From JAJECS01 sp965262745 (GTDB lineage: Bacteria; Chloroflexota; UBA11872): DNA of 64,000 nt. The notes below the pieces were generated by a model that was not told the DNA's origin, ran no database searches, and saw only the letters and a list, made by a program, of their open reading frames with translations. The DNA lies in the NCBI GenBank assembly GCA_965262745.1, contig OZ253558.1:2294001-2358000 (forward strand). Direction: 5' to 3'. Position numbers and translations under genes: made by a program. Below are positions 16,448 to 24,978 of this stretch, piece after piece. How positions within the stretch are numbered: position 1 is the first letter of the stretch; each line of letters begins with the position of its first letter.

Positions 16448-17428
16448 ATGCTCTACGTGTTCCTTGGAGCGCGTGAGCCACGCATTCACGACGAGGCGCG
16501 CATCGCGCTTGGCTTGGCCGATGCCGAAGACCTGTCGCTCACCCGCCTCGACGGCGCCGACACGTCACTCGTCGCGGTCGCCGAGGCGTGCGGGGCGATC
16601 GATATGTTCGGCGGGCGCCGCAAGGTGCTGCTGAGCAACGCCCAGGCGCTGGTCGCCAGCAACAAGAATGTCCTGGACTGGCTGGCCGCGTTTGCGGGCG
16701 CAGGCTCCGACGCGCCGTGCGATCTCGCGGTGCTGGCCTATCTGGACCTGGGCGATCGCCGCAGCCGCTCGCGCGTCCAGGCGTTCATGAAGCTTGAGGC
16801 CGCAGGAGCGCAGGTGCGGCAGGTGCGTCCGCTGGATGAGCGGCGGGCGGCGCAGTTCGCCCAGCGGCTGGCGCAACGCCAGGGCGTGCGTCTGGAGGAT
16901 GCGGCTGCCGAGCGGTTGGTGGAGATCGTCACGCCGGACGCCGGCCTGCTCGCCCGGGAGGTCGACAAGCTGGCCGCCTACGCAGGATTCAGCGGCACCC
17001 TGGGCATGGACGACGTCGACGCGGCCTCGGCCACGATCGGCGAGCACCAGCGCTGGGACTACATCAACGCCGTCTCGGCACAGCAGCCGCGCCGGGCGCT
17101 CGGCGTCCTCCACGATCTGCTAGGACTGCGGGCGCCCAGGCAGATGATTCTGGCCGACATCGGCACCGCCATACGGCGACTGGCCACCGCCAAGGCCGTG
17201 CAGGACGCGGGCGGCGACGCGCAGGAAGTGGCGCGCCGCGCGGGCGTGCCGCCCTATCGAGCGCGTGAGCTGCACGCGCAAGCCCGGCGCACGTCACCGC
17301 GTCTCCTGGAGCGCATGTACGGCGAGGTGGTGCGCACCGATCGCGCGCTCAAATCAACCGGCAGCGAGGAAGACGCGCTGCTCGAGATTCTGACCGCCCG
17401 GCTGGCGACCCGGCCGGGACGACGCTAG
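16448..17428 (+). CDS. holA: DNA polymerase III delta subunit
   Basis: 326 residues, the normal length of the clamp-loader delta subunit. It begins MLYVFLGAREPRIHDEAR, a DNA_pol3_delta opening, and has the domain III helices (LHDLLGLRAPRQMILADIGTAIRRL) and the C-terminal LLERMYGEVVRTDRALKST block typical of HolA, where a conserved DRALK motif is seen. It opens and loads the beta clamp. The ATG at 16448 has AGGAGG 8 nt upstream. The convergent neighbour is rpsT, a common partner of holA in bacterial genomes; the two stops share CTAG at 17425-17428. Confidence 0.93.
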   Translation: MLYVFLGAREPRIHDEARIALGLADAEDLSLTRLDGADTSLVAVAEACGAIDMFGGRRKVLLSNAQALVASNKNVLDWLAAFAGAGSDAPCDLAVLAYLDLGDRRSRSRVQAFMKLEAAGAQVRQVRPLDERRAAQFAQRLAQRQGVRLEDAAAERLVEIVTPDAGLLAREVDKLAAYAGFSGTLGMDDVDAASATIGEHQRWDYINAVSAQQPRRALGVLHDLLGLRAPRQMILADIGTAIRRLATAKAVQDAGGDAQEVARRAGVPPYRARELHAQARRTSPRLLERMYGEVVRTDRALKSTGSEEDALLEILTARLATRPGRR

Positions 17429-17712
17429 GCGGCGTCCTCCGCCGCGCGATTGCGCTTTGCTAGCCGTCCGAGCTGACGCGCGGCCGTGTTTCGGGGAATG
17501 ATCCCGCGCCGGGCCGCGCGGTCCAGCGCCGCCTGGGCGGCCCGCACGGCCTCGCTGGCCGCCGCGTCGCCTTCGTCGATGGCCATTCGGGCGCGCCTGA
17601 CCAGCCGGCGCACCGCGGAGCGCATGCGCACGTTGCGCTCACGCTTGAATTGCTCACGCCGCACGGTTTTTCGGCGCGCGTGCTGTCGTTTGAGTTCTTT
17701 GGGTGATGGCAT
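17425..17712 (-). CDS. rpsT: 30S ribosomal protein S20
   Basis: 95 residues, very basic and all-helical, with the S20 pattern: SPKELKRQHARRKTVRREQ at the start, SAVRRLVRRARMAIDEGD in the middle and the closing GIIPRNTAARQLGRLAKR. It binds 16S rRNA in the body of the small subunit. Immediately before the ATG there is a GCCCA-GGT-TGGGC inverted repeat that would fold over the ribosome binding region; S20 is self-regulated in other bacteria, so this hairpin could matter, but that is only a guess. It shares the stop quartet with holA. Confidence 0.95.
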   Translation of the reverse strand: MPSPKELKRQHARRKTVRREQFKRERNVRMRSAVRRLVRRARMAIDEGDAAASEAVRAAQAALDRAARRGIIPRNTAARQLGRLAKRNRAAEDAA

Positions 17713-17816
17713 AGCCCAACCTGGGCACTTGTGAGATAGAGCAGGCTAGGGTCACCTGCCCCCTTACTATACCAATGGACCCCGCGCCTCCGGCCGCATC
17801 GGTCGGGAGGGACAAC

Positions 17817-18869
17817 ATGTTGCCGACCGTCGCCCTCATCGGTGGTCCGGACAGCGGCATCGACGAGGTGTTCGACGCCGCCGTCGGCCCGCAGGTCGTC
17901 GAGTCTCGGGACCGACTGCCGCGTCGAATCGGCACCCTGCGGCTGCCCGACCACCGGTTGCAGCGCCTGGCCGAGGTCATGGGGTCCCAGTCTGTGGTCC
18001 AGGCCCAATTTGCACTGTGGAGTTTTCCGGGATACGGCCTGGGGCTTGGCACCGATGCCAATCCCGCCTGGGTGGGCGAGCTGCGCACTGCCGACGTCCT
18101 GGCGTTCGTCGTACACCTGGGAACTGGGGCCGACGTGAAGACTGCCCTGCGCAGCAGCGCCGATGATCTTGCAACCGAGCTGGCGCTCTTGGACCTCGAT
18201 ATCCTCGACCGTGCGGCCGCACGCGCGCACGAGCGCGCCACCCAGGGCCCGCGTGTCGAGCGGCGCGAGGCGCAGCACACCTTCGAGCTGCTCGGCCGCA
18301 CGCGCGAGCAGCTCGCGGCGTCCGCGGTGCTCGATGCGGCAGCGCTGACGCCCGATGATCGGCGCGAGCTCCGGGGGTTTGGGCTGTTCGCCGCCAAACC
18401 GCGCGCGCTGCTGGTGAACGTTGCCGACGGCGACGCGCACACCACGGCGCACGCGACCAGCAACATTGCCGCCTGCGCCGTCGTTGCCGGCGAGACCGAG
18501 GCTGAGTGTTGGGAATTGGAGCCTGACGACGCCGACGCCTTCCGAGACGACCTGGGACTGCGGGGAACGGCCGCCGACCGCGTCGGCAGCGCTCTCGTGC
18601 AGGCAGCTGATCTGCAGATCTTTTACACGGCCAATCGCGCCGCCGCCACCGCCTGGCTGCTGCCCGCGGGCGGCACGGCGCTCGAGGCGGCGGCAACGAT
18701 CCACACCGACTTCGCCCAGCGCTTCATTAGCGCCGAGATTGCGCCGTGCGACCAGGTCGTCGCTGCCGGTGGCCTCGCGCCGCTACGCGCCGCCGGCCGG
18801 CTCCAGCGCGTCGGGCGCGACCATCTGCTGGCCGACCGCGACGTCCTCCACATCCACTTCAGTCGCTGA
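17817..18869 (+). CDS. YchF/Obg-like GTPase homologue with degenerate nucleotide-binding motifs
   Basis: 350 residues, close to YchF length (363). The ATG at 17817 has GGGAGG 6 nt upstream. Collinear YchF blocks are easy to see: DHRLQRLAEVM (YchF DPRLDQLAEI), ATELALLDLDILDRA (NTELALADLDT), AAKPRALLVNV (LKPTMYIANV), and a C-terminal TGS region, LQIFYTANRAAATAWLLPAG then ATIHTDFAQRFISAEI. However the P-loop GLPNVGKST is replaced by GGPDSGIDE, DIAGL is replaced by SFPGY, and NVNE by NVAD. It therefore probably does not bind ATP in the usual way, although the ribosome-contacting TGS domain is well kept. Its last 87 nt overlap pyrD. Confidence 0.85.
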   Translation: MLPTVALIGGPDSGIDEVFDAAVGPQVVESRDRLPRRIGTLRLPDHRLQRLAEVMGSQSVVQAQFALWSFPGYGLGLGTDANPAWVGELRTADVLAFVVHLGTGADVKTALRSSADDLATELALLDLDILDRAAARAHERATQGPRVERREAQHTFELLGRTREQLAASAVLDAAALTPDDRRELRGFGLFAAKPRALLVNVADGDAHTTAHATSNIAACAVVAGETEAECWELEPDDADAFRDDLGLRGTAADRVGSALVQAADLQIFYTANRAAATAWLLPAGGTALEAAATIHTDFAQRFISAEIAPCDQVVAAGGLAPLRAAGRLQRVGRDHLLADRDVLHIHFSR

Positions 18870-19850
18870 CCCCGGGGGCGCCGGCTGCGCCGCGCCCACG
18901 ATCTCTTGCAGCGAGGCCAGGCCGTGATCGCGCGCATATGCCGCCAGGCCGTCGGTGATGGTCTCCGCAGTGCGCGGCTCACGAAACGTGGCAGTCCCCA
19001 CCTGCACCGCCGCCGCCCCCGCCAGCAGAAACTGCAGCGCGTCCTCCGTTGATGCAATTCCCCCGATGCCCACGATCGGCACGCCCACGGCCTGCCGCGC
19101 CTCATACACGAAGCGCAGGGCCACGGGACGAATGGCTGGCCCCGATACGCCGCCGCTGCCGGTGCCAAGGAACACCCGCCGGCGCTCCACGTCGACCACC
19201 AGTCCCAGAATCGTATTGATCAGCGAGATCGCGTGCGCCCCCGCATCCTCCACCGCGCGCGCGATTGGCCGGATATCGCCGGCATTGGGTGACAGCTTCG
19301 CGATCACCGGCAGCTCGGTGCCGGCGCGCACCGCCGTTACCGTGGCGGCCGCGGCTTCCGGCGTGGCCGAGAAATCCAGCCCGCCGGCGACGTTGGGGCA
19401 CGACAGATTCGCCTCGATGGCGCGGACGTTCGGGATACCGTCAAAGGCCCCCGCCAGGGCGGTCCAGCTCGCCGGCTCATGCGCGGCCACGCTCACGACC
19501 ACTGCGCAGGGCAGCTCGCGCCAGATGGGCGCCTTTTCTCGCACCACGTCCACGGCGCCTGGGTTGGGCAAGCCGATGGAGTTGAGCATGCCGGCGGGGG
19601 TCTCGACCGTGCGCGGCGTCGGATTGCCCTCGCGGGCCCCTGGGGTGACCGTCTTCGTGACGATGGCGCCGATCCGGCTCAGGTCGACCAGGTCGCGATA
19701 CTCGTCCCCGAACCCAAAGGTGCCCGAGGCCGTCAGCACCGGGGAGCGCAACACCAGACCGTCGCGATGGGACGGCGCCAGATTCACCGTCAGTGCACGC
19801 GAGAGCGCGATCCCAGCCAGAGCCTTCCACACGGTGATGGTCGCGGCCAT
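18783..19850 (-). CDS. pyrD: Dihydroorotate dehydrogenase, class 1 (NAD-dependent type)
   Basis: 355 residues. FMN-barrel blocks include SPVLTASGTFGFGDEY, the catalytic Cys in NLSCPN, a Lys in VIAKLSPN, GGVSGPAIRPVALR and the phosphate-binding VGIGGIASTEDALQFLLAGA. The Cys base and lack of an N-terminal membrane helix place it in class 1, most like 1B enzymes, which normally pair with PyrK; no pyrK is next to it. The last 40 or so residues (from about VGAAQPAPPG) are not typical of the family and are read from the antisense strand of the YchF-like gene, suggesting that the original stop was lost. Confidence 0.93.
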   Translation of the reverse strand: MAATITVWKALAGIALSRALTVNLAPSHRDGLVLRSPVLTASGTFGFGDEYRDLVDLSRIGAIVTKTVTPGAREGNPTPRTVETPAGMLNSIGLPNPGAVDVVREKAPIWRELPCAVVVSVAAHEPASWTALAGAFDGIPNVRAIEANLSCPNVAGGLDFSATPEAAAATVTAVRAGTELPVIAKLSPNAGDIRPIARAVEDAGAHAISLINTILGLVVDVERRRVFLGTGSGGVSGPAIRPVALRFVYEARQAVGVPIVGIGGIASTEDALQFLLAGAAAVQVGTATFREPRTAETITDGLAAYARDHGLASLQEIVGAAQPAPPGSATEVDVEDVAVGQQMVAPDALEPAGGA

Positions 19851-19960
19851 TTGACGCTAGCACACGCGCCGCACGGATGATTGCGTAGAGCCAACCACGG
19901 TGGTTTCTCGCCGGGAAGCAGACGCCGAACGACCAAGGGGCGGCGTCGCAGGCGCTCGGC

Positions 19961-19966
19961 TAAACT
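19961..19966 (+). promoter_or_regulatory. Candidate -10 box TAAACT before the XdhC pair
   Basis: TAAACT sits 7 nt before the ATG at 19974, in otherwise GC-rich sequence and with no Shine-Dalgarno between, consistent with a leaderless transcript. Confidence 0.4.
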
Positions 19967-19973
19967 ATCCGCC

Positions 19974-20303
19974 ATGGAGCCCTTCTTCCGCCAGATCCTG
20001 GACCGCACCGGCCGCGGTGAGCGCCTCGCCACGGCGATGGTGGTCGACAGCCGCGGCTCGACCCCGCAGCGCATCGGCGCACGCATGCTGTTCTTCGCGG
20101 ACGGCTCCAGCTGGGGCACCGTGGGCGGCGGCTGCGTCGAGTCGGACGTGCGGGTCGGCGCCATGCGCACCCTGGCCGACGGCCGTGCGCGAAATATCGA
20201 GATTGATCTCGTCGACGACGTGCGTGGGGAAGGGGACGTGTGCGGCGGCACGCTCGACGTGCTGATCGAGGCATGGGAGGCCTCCGCCACGGCAGCGGCA
20301 TGA
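19974..20303 (+). CDS. XdhC/CoxI N-terminal domain protein
   Basis: 109 residues covering only the XdhC_CoxI domain: GERLATAMVVDSRGSTPQRIGARMLFF and GTVGGGCVESDV are the family signature. XdhC proteins bind molybdenum cofactor and help insert its sulfurated form into xanthine dehydrogenase-type enzymes. The ATG at 19974 is preceded by a -10-like TAAACT rather than a Shine-Dalgarno. The stop overlaps the start of the next gene (ATGA), which carries the Rossmann part, so a function normally found on one chain is split over two. No molybdenum hydroxylase genes are in the window. Confidence 0.88.
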   Translation: MEPFFRQILDRTGRGERLATAMVVDSRGSTPQRIGARMLFFADGSSWGTVGGGCVESDVRVGAMRTLADGRARNIEIDLVDDVRGEGDVCGGTLDVLIEAWEASATAAA

Positions 20304-21118
20304 CCACGGACGCGGCCGCGATGGCGCTACGCGCCATTGCCTCGCGAACCCTGCAGGTCTTCATCCACATAGCTGGCGTGCGCGGGGTGCCGGGCGTCGA
20401 AATCGGTATCAAGGCGCGCTGCGAGGGCGACAATCGCCTCATCGGCACGCTCGGATCCGAGGCGCTGGACGCGGCCGTGGCCCGCGACGCGGGCGCCGCC
20501 CTCCAGGCCGGGGAGCCGGTCACGCGCACTTACGCGCCCGACGGCAGCGCCTCATCGCGGCGCGCTTCGGCCTACGTGAAGGTCTTCTTCGACCCCATCG
20601 TGCCCACGCCACGGCTCGTCATCGCGGGGGCTGGACACATTGCCCAGCCGCTGGCCCGCTGTGCCGACGTGCTGGAGTTCGAGACCTGGGTGGTGGACGA
20701 TCGCGCCGACTACGCGAACCGCGAGCGCTTCCCCGCCGCCGACCGCGTGGTGGTGCAGCCGCTGCACGAGTTCTTTTCCGAGCTGCGCGTCGATCCGGCC
20801 ACCTACGTCGTGCTCGTGACGCGTGCGCATCGGTTCGACGAGGAGTCGCTGCGCCTCCTCCTGGACACGCCCACGCCGTACATCGGCATGATCGGCAGCC
20901 GGCGCCGCGTGCACATCGTGCACCAGACGCTGCTAGCGGAAGGGGTCGCCCCAGCCAAGTTCCGCCGCGTCTACGCCCCGATCGGCCTCGACATCGGCAG
21001 TCGGTCGCCCGCCGAGATCGCCCTGGCCATCATGGCGGAAATCGTGAACCTGCGGCGCGGCGGCCGCGCGCCGCACCTCTCGCTCGAGCTTCTCCGCACC
21101 GAAAGCGGAAGCGCGTAG
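20300..21118 (+). CDS. XdhC family protein with C-terminal Rossmann domain
   Basis: 272 residues. The first 100 resemble a divergent XdhC_CoxI domain (VEIGIKARCEGDNRLIGTLG), and the second half is the XdhC Rossmann domain: RLVIAGAGHIAQPLARCAD with a dinucleotide-type glycine loop, WVVDDR, YVVLVTRAHRFDEESLR, YIGMIGSRRR and APIGLDIGSRSPAEIALAIMAE, all standard. It begins at the ATG at 20300 within the ATGA overlap with the shorter XdhC protein, so the two should be made in equal amounts and probably form one maturation factor for a molybdoenzyme encoded elsewhere. Confidence 0.9.
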   Translation: MTTDAAAMALRAIASRTLQVFIHIAGVRGVPGVEIGIKARCEGDNRLIGTLGSEALDAAVARDAGAALQAGEPVTRTYAPDGSASSRRASAYVKVFFDPIVPTPRLVIAGAGHIAQPLARCADVLEFETWVVDDRADYANRERFPAADRVVVQPLHEFFSELRVDPATYVVLVTRAHRFDEESLRLLLDTPTPYIGMIGSRRRVHIVHQTLLAEGVAPAKFRRVYAPIGLDIGSRSPAEIALAIMAEIVNLRRGGRAPHLSLELLRTESGSA

Positions 21119-21169
21119 CGTCACCACGCTCCAATAGTCGGCAGCGGACTGTCGGGATTCCGCCCTGCG

Positions 21170-21175
21170 TACACT
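21170..21175 (+). promoter_or_regulatory. Candidate -10 box TACACT before polA
   Basis: TACACT ends 7 nt before the polA ATG; no Shine-Dalgarno is present in the interval, so polA may be read from a leaderless mRNA. Confidence 0.4.
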
Positions 21176-21182
21176 GCCGCCC

Positions 21183-23867
21183 ATGGCGACCGCGCAACGC
21201 CCCCGCCTGATCGTCCTCGACGTGGCGTCCCTGCTGCACCGGGCGTATCACGCGGTGCCCAAGCACTTCGCCACCGCCTCCGGCGAGCCCACTAACGCCG
21301 TGTTCGGCTTCACGACCATACTGCTGCGCATCGTCGACCTGCTCGCGCCGACGCACGCCGCCGCCGCCTTCGACCTCCCGGGGAAGACCTTTCGCGACCA
21401 GCTATTCGAGGACTACAAAGCCGGGCGACCCGAGACCGACGAGGCCCTGGTGGTGCAGTTCGGCCGCCTGCGCGAGCTGCTCCACGCGTTCGGCATTCCG
21501 GCCTATGAGCTCGAGGGCTACGAGGCCGACGACCTGCTCGGCACGCTGTCGGTGCAGGCCGAGCAAGCCGGATTCGACGTGTTTCTCGTCACCGGCGACC
21601 GCGACGCCTACCAGCTCGTAACGCCGCGTGTGCGGGTGCTCAGCAGCAACCCGCGCACGGGCGAGCCCGTGATCTACGACGAAGCGGCGATCCAGAAGCG
21701 CTGGGGTGTGAAGCCGGATCAGGTCGTGGACTTCAAGGGCCTGGTGGGCGACGCCTCCGACAACATTCCCGGCGTCGCTGGCATCGGCGAAAAGACTGCG
21801 GCCAAGCTCCTGCAGCAGTTCACGGACATCGACGATATCTACGCGCACCTGGACGACGTGCCGCCAGCGGCGCGCCGCCGGCTCGAGCACCAGCGTGACC
21901 GAGCCGATCTCTCGCGCGAGCTGGCGCGCATCGTCACCGATTTGCCGGTCGCGTTCGATCCTGATCGGACGCGCTTGTGGCAGCCCGACGCCGCGGCGAC
22001 CACGGCGCTCATGCACGAGCTTCAGTTCCGCACCCTCCTGGAACGCCTACCCTTCAGCCCCGGCGAGCCCGCCGCCGAGTCCGCTCCGGCGGCCGTCCCG
22101 ATTGCCCCGCGGATCGTCGCCACCGTGGCGGCGGCCCGCGAGCTCAATGACCAGCTGCGCACCGTCGAGCGGGCGGGCGTGTTCCCGCTGCTGCGCGACA
22201 CCCGGTCCGGCCCCGAGCTCTGCGGCCTCGGCATCGCCTGGGAGGGCGCCTCGGCCTACCTGCCGGCGGACCCGCGCCAGGCGGACGTGCTACGCCAGCT
22301 CCATGAGTGGCTCGCCTCCGCCGACCACGCCAAGGTCGTGTTCGATTCCAAGCTGCTCCACCGCGGCCTCGCCGGCTGCGGGCTCGGCCTGGACGGCGTG
22401 CACCTGGATCTGCTGCTGGCCGCCTATCTGGTAGACGCCGACGCCACGCCGCAGACCCTCGACGATCTGGCGTTTCGTCGCCAGGGCGAGACGCTGGCGC
22501 CGCCAATGGTTGACGCCCCGCCGCCGAACACGCTGGCGATCCTGTCGCCGGAGGAGATCGCGGAGGCCCTGGCCCCGCGTGCCGACGCCTGCCTGCGACT
22601 CGCGCCCGGCCTGGAGGACGACCTGGACGCCAACAACCTGACGCACATCCTGCGCGAGGTCGAGATGCCGCTGGCTGTGGTGCTAGCCGCGATCGAGAGC
22701 CGGGGCGTAGCGATTGACGTGCAGGCGCTGCGGGACCTCTCGCGGGCCATGCAAGACGAGATCGAAACCCTGGGGGCGGCGATTCACGCGGACGCGGGCG
22801 GCCCCTTCAACATCAACTCACCCAAGCAACTCGGGACGGTGCTGTTCGAGACCCTGGGCCTGCCCGCGGGCCGCAAGACCAAATCGGGGTATTCCACGGC
22901 CAGCGGCGTGCTCGAGGGGCTGCTCGAGGCGCACCCCGTGGTGCAGCGGGTGCTCGACTACCGAGCCGTCACCAAGCTCAAGTCGACCTATGCCGACGCG
23001 CTCGCCAACCTCGTCGTCCCGGAGACGGGCCGTCTCCACACAAGGTTTAATCAGGCGGTGGCCGCCACCGGACGGCTCTCGTCGGCGAACCCGAATCTGC
23101 AGAACATCCCCATTCGCACCGAGCGCGGACGCGAGATCCGACGCGCGTTCGTATCCGGCGCCGATGATCTCGTGCTGCTGGCCATCGACTATTCGCAGAT
23201 CGAGCTGCGGGTGCTCGCTCACGCCAGCGAGGACGCGGCCATGTGCGCCGCCTTTCAGGAGGGGCAGGACATTCACGCCGCAACCGCTGCCCGCCTCTAT
23301 GGGGTACGGATCGCGGACGTGACCTCCGACATGCGCCGCCTGGCGAAGACCACGAACTTCGGCATCGTCTATGGCATCAGCGCCCAAGGGCTGGCGCAGC
23401 GCACCGAGATGACCTTCGAAGAGGCGCAGGCGTTCATCGACACCTATTTCGCGACCTATCCCGGCGTCAAGGCCTACATGGATCGAACCATCGCCGAGGC
23501 GCACGAGCGCGGCTACGTGCAGACGATGCTCGGGCGGCGCCGCTACCTGCCGGGGCTCAAGGCGCGCGCGTTTCACCAGCGCGCGGCAACTGAGCGCGTG
23601 GCCATCAACATGCCCATCCAGGGCGCCGCAGCGGACATCATCAAGCTCGCCATGATCCAGCTGGAACGGGAGCTGGAACGCCATGCCTTGTCGGCCCGGA
23701 TGCTGCTGCAAGTCCACGACGAGTTGGTGCTGGAGGTGCCGCGCGGCGAGCTCGACGCCGTGGTCCCGCTGGCAACGGCGAGCATGACGCAGGCCTATTC
23801 CCTGCGCGTGCCGCTCGTGGTCGACGCGCGCGCGGGCGCCAACTGGCGCGACGCGGAGGAGCTATAG
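21183..23867 (+). CDS. polA: DNA polymerase I, proofreading-deficient type
   Basis: 894 residues. The 5'-3' exonuclease domain spans about residues 1-290 (RDQLFEDYKAGRPETDE, YEADDLLGT, VTGDRDAYQLV, GVAGIGEKTAAKLL). The middle domain has the 3'-5' exonuclease fold but lacks the DxE metal ligands (VFPLLRDTRSGPE is at the expected place), so it should not proofread. The polymerase domain has motif A (AIDYSQIELR, about 666), motif B (RRLAKTTNFGIVYG) and motif C (VHDELVLEV, about 844). It fills gaps and removes Okazaki primers. The ATG at 21183 lies 7 nt after a TACACT box, with no ribosome site. Confidence 0.95.
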   Translation: MATAQRPRLIVLDVASLLHRAYHAVPKHFATASGEPTNAVFGFTTILLRIVDLLAPTHAAAAFDLPGKTFRDQLFEDYKAGRPETDEALVVQFGRLRELLHAFGIPAYELEGYEADDLLGTLSVQAEQAGFDVFLVTGDRDAYQLVTPRVRVLSSNPRTGEPVIYDEAAIQKRWGVKPDQVVDFKGLVGDASDNIPGVAGIGEKTAAKLLQQFTDIDDIYAHLDDVPPAARRRLEHQRDRADLSRELARIVTDLPVAFDPDRTRLWQPDAAATTALMHELQFRTLLERLPFSPGEPAAESAPAAVPIAPRIVATVAAARELNDQLRTVERAGVFPLLRDTRSGPELCGLGIAWEGASAYLPADPRQADVLRQLHEWLASADHAKVVFDSKLLHRGLAGCGLGLDGVHLDLLLAAYLVDADATPQTLDDLAFRRQGETLAPPMVDAPPPNTLAILSPEEIAEALAPRADACLRLAPGLEDDLDANNLTHILREVEMPLAVVLAAIESRGVAIDVQALRDLSRAMQDEIETLGAAIHADAGGPFNINSPKQLGTVLFETLGLPAGRKTKSGYSTASGVLEGLLEAHPVVQRVLDYRAVTKLKSTYADALANLVVPETGRLHTRFNQAVAATGRLSSANPNLQNIPIRTERGREIRRAFVSGADDLVLLAIDYSQIELRVLAHASEDAAMCAAFQEGQDIHAATAARLYGVRIADVTSDMRRLAKTTNFGIVYGISAQGLAQRTEMTFEEAQAFIDTYFATYPGVKAYMDRTIAEAHERGYVQTMLGRRRYLPGLKARAFHQRAATERVAINMPIQGAAADIIKLAMIQLERELERHALSARMLLQVHDELVLEVPRGELDAVVPLATASMTQAYSLRVPLVVDARAGANWRDAEEL

Positions 23868-24027
23868 CCCCGGTGCCGCGAGGCCATTCCCCCGCGGTAA
23901 CCGCCGCCGTGCCATACTTAGCTGTGGCACTGATGCCCAACTGCCAGCGACCTTCCATGGCTGACCATGGATCCCACCAGTGGGAATCGCGGCATCTCCA
24001 GACTCGTATGTCCGCTCCCGCTCTTTT

Positions 24028-24978
24028 GTGAAAGTCACCCTCGTCTACGGATTTCTCGGTGCCGGCAAGACCACGCTGCTGCGCCGCTTGATCCCGCGCC
24101 TGCAGCCTCTCGGCAGCACCGCCGTGCTCGTCAACGAGTTCGGGCGTGAGGGCATTGATCAGCACCTGCTGCGCTCCGCGGACATCAAGGTCCGCGAGTT
24201 GACCGGAGGTTGCATCTGTTGCGAGGTTCGCGGCGATCTGCTGGCGGCGCTGGTCCAGATCGGCCGCGACGTGGCGCCGCAGCGGCTGATCGTCGAGCCC
24301 ACAGGTTTAGCCGCGCCCTACATGCTTGGCCAGGTGTTCACCCAGCGTGAGGTGCGCGAGATCGCCCAGGTCGACTCAATCGTGACGGTCGTCGACGCCG
24401 CGCGGTACGCAGTGGCGCGCCAAGCCTTCGGCGACTTCTACGTGGACCAGATACGCGTGGCGGACGTGCTGGCGATCAACAAGGCTGACATTGCCACGGC
24501 GGAGCAGATCGAGACCGCGCGCGATGCCGCCCGCGAGCTCAATCCCCACGCCGCCCTTGCCGTGACCAGCTACGCGGCCATTGACCCCGACCTCATCCTG
24601 GCCGCCATCGCCACACCGCGCGCCTCCCCGGCCGAGGCAAACGGCGCCCGCAGGCACGGGCAGCAGCCCGAACTCTCGACGCTCGGGCTGGAGCGCGCCA
24701 CGTTCCATCCCCAACCGACGTCGCGTGCCCAACTGGATCGCTGGCTCGCCGCTCTCGCCGACGGCGCCTTTGGTGACGTCGTCCGCGCCAAGGGCATCGT
24801 GCCGCTGAGCAACGCCACGGTGCTCGTCGACGTTGTGATGGGTGGCGTGGAAGTCCGGACGTTCAGGCCGACGCCGGCGCGCTTTGAGGTCATCGGCCGC
24901 AATCTCGACCCTGGATCCATGGAGCAGTTTTTAGCCAATGGCAACACGTACATCCCGAGCCCGTCGCTCGCGCAGTAG
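24028..24978 (+). CDS. CobW/ZNG1-type metallochaperone GTPase
   Basis: About 316 residues from the GTG at 24028 (VKVTLVYGFLGAGKTTLLRR); a GTG at 23980 would add 16 residues. Walker A is GFLGAGKTT, the metal motif is GGCICCEVRGDL (CxCC), Walker B and guanine motifs appear in LIVEPTGLA and INKAD, and a CobW C-terminal domain follows (ERATFHPQP and VKAKGIV-like VRAKGIVPL). Members deliver zinc or cobalt to target enzymes. The last 41 nt overlap the next gene. An imperfect inverted repeat TGCCA-N10-TGGCA lies at about 23910, but I cannot link it to a known metal regulator. Confidence 0.85.
   Translation: MKVTLVYGFLGAGKTTLLRRLIPRLQPLGSTAVLVNEFGREGIDQHLLRSADIKVRELTGGCICCEVRGDLLAALVQIGRDVAPQRLIVEPTGLAAPYMLGQVFTQREVREIAQVDSIVTVVDAARYAVARQAFGDFYVDQIRVADVLAINKADIATAEQIETARDAARELNPHAALAVTSYAAIDPDLILAAIATPRASPAEANGARRHGQQPELSTLGLERATFHPQPTSRAQLDRWLAALADGAFGDVVRAKGIVPLSNATVLVDVVMGGVEVRTFRPTPARFEVIGRNLDPGSMEQFLANGNTYIPSPSLAQ

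Noticed and set aside
17650..17730. Hairpin GCCCA-GGT-TGGGC before rpsT as a ribosomal-protein regulatory element
   Set aside because: The stem is only 5 bp and no match to a known S20 element could be shown, so it is mentioned under rpsT but not called.
23905..23960. TGCCA/TGGCA and CCATGG repeats upstream of the CobW-type GTPase as a Zur-type site
   Set aside because: The sequence does not resemble known Zur or cobalamin riboswitch elements, and the CCATGG repeat is probably chance.
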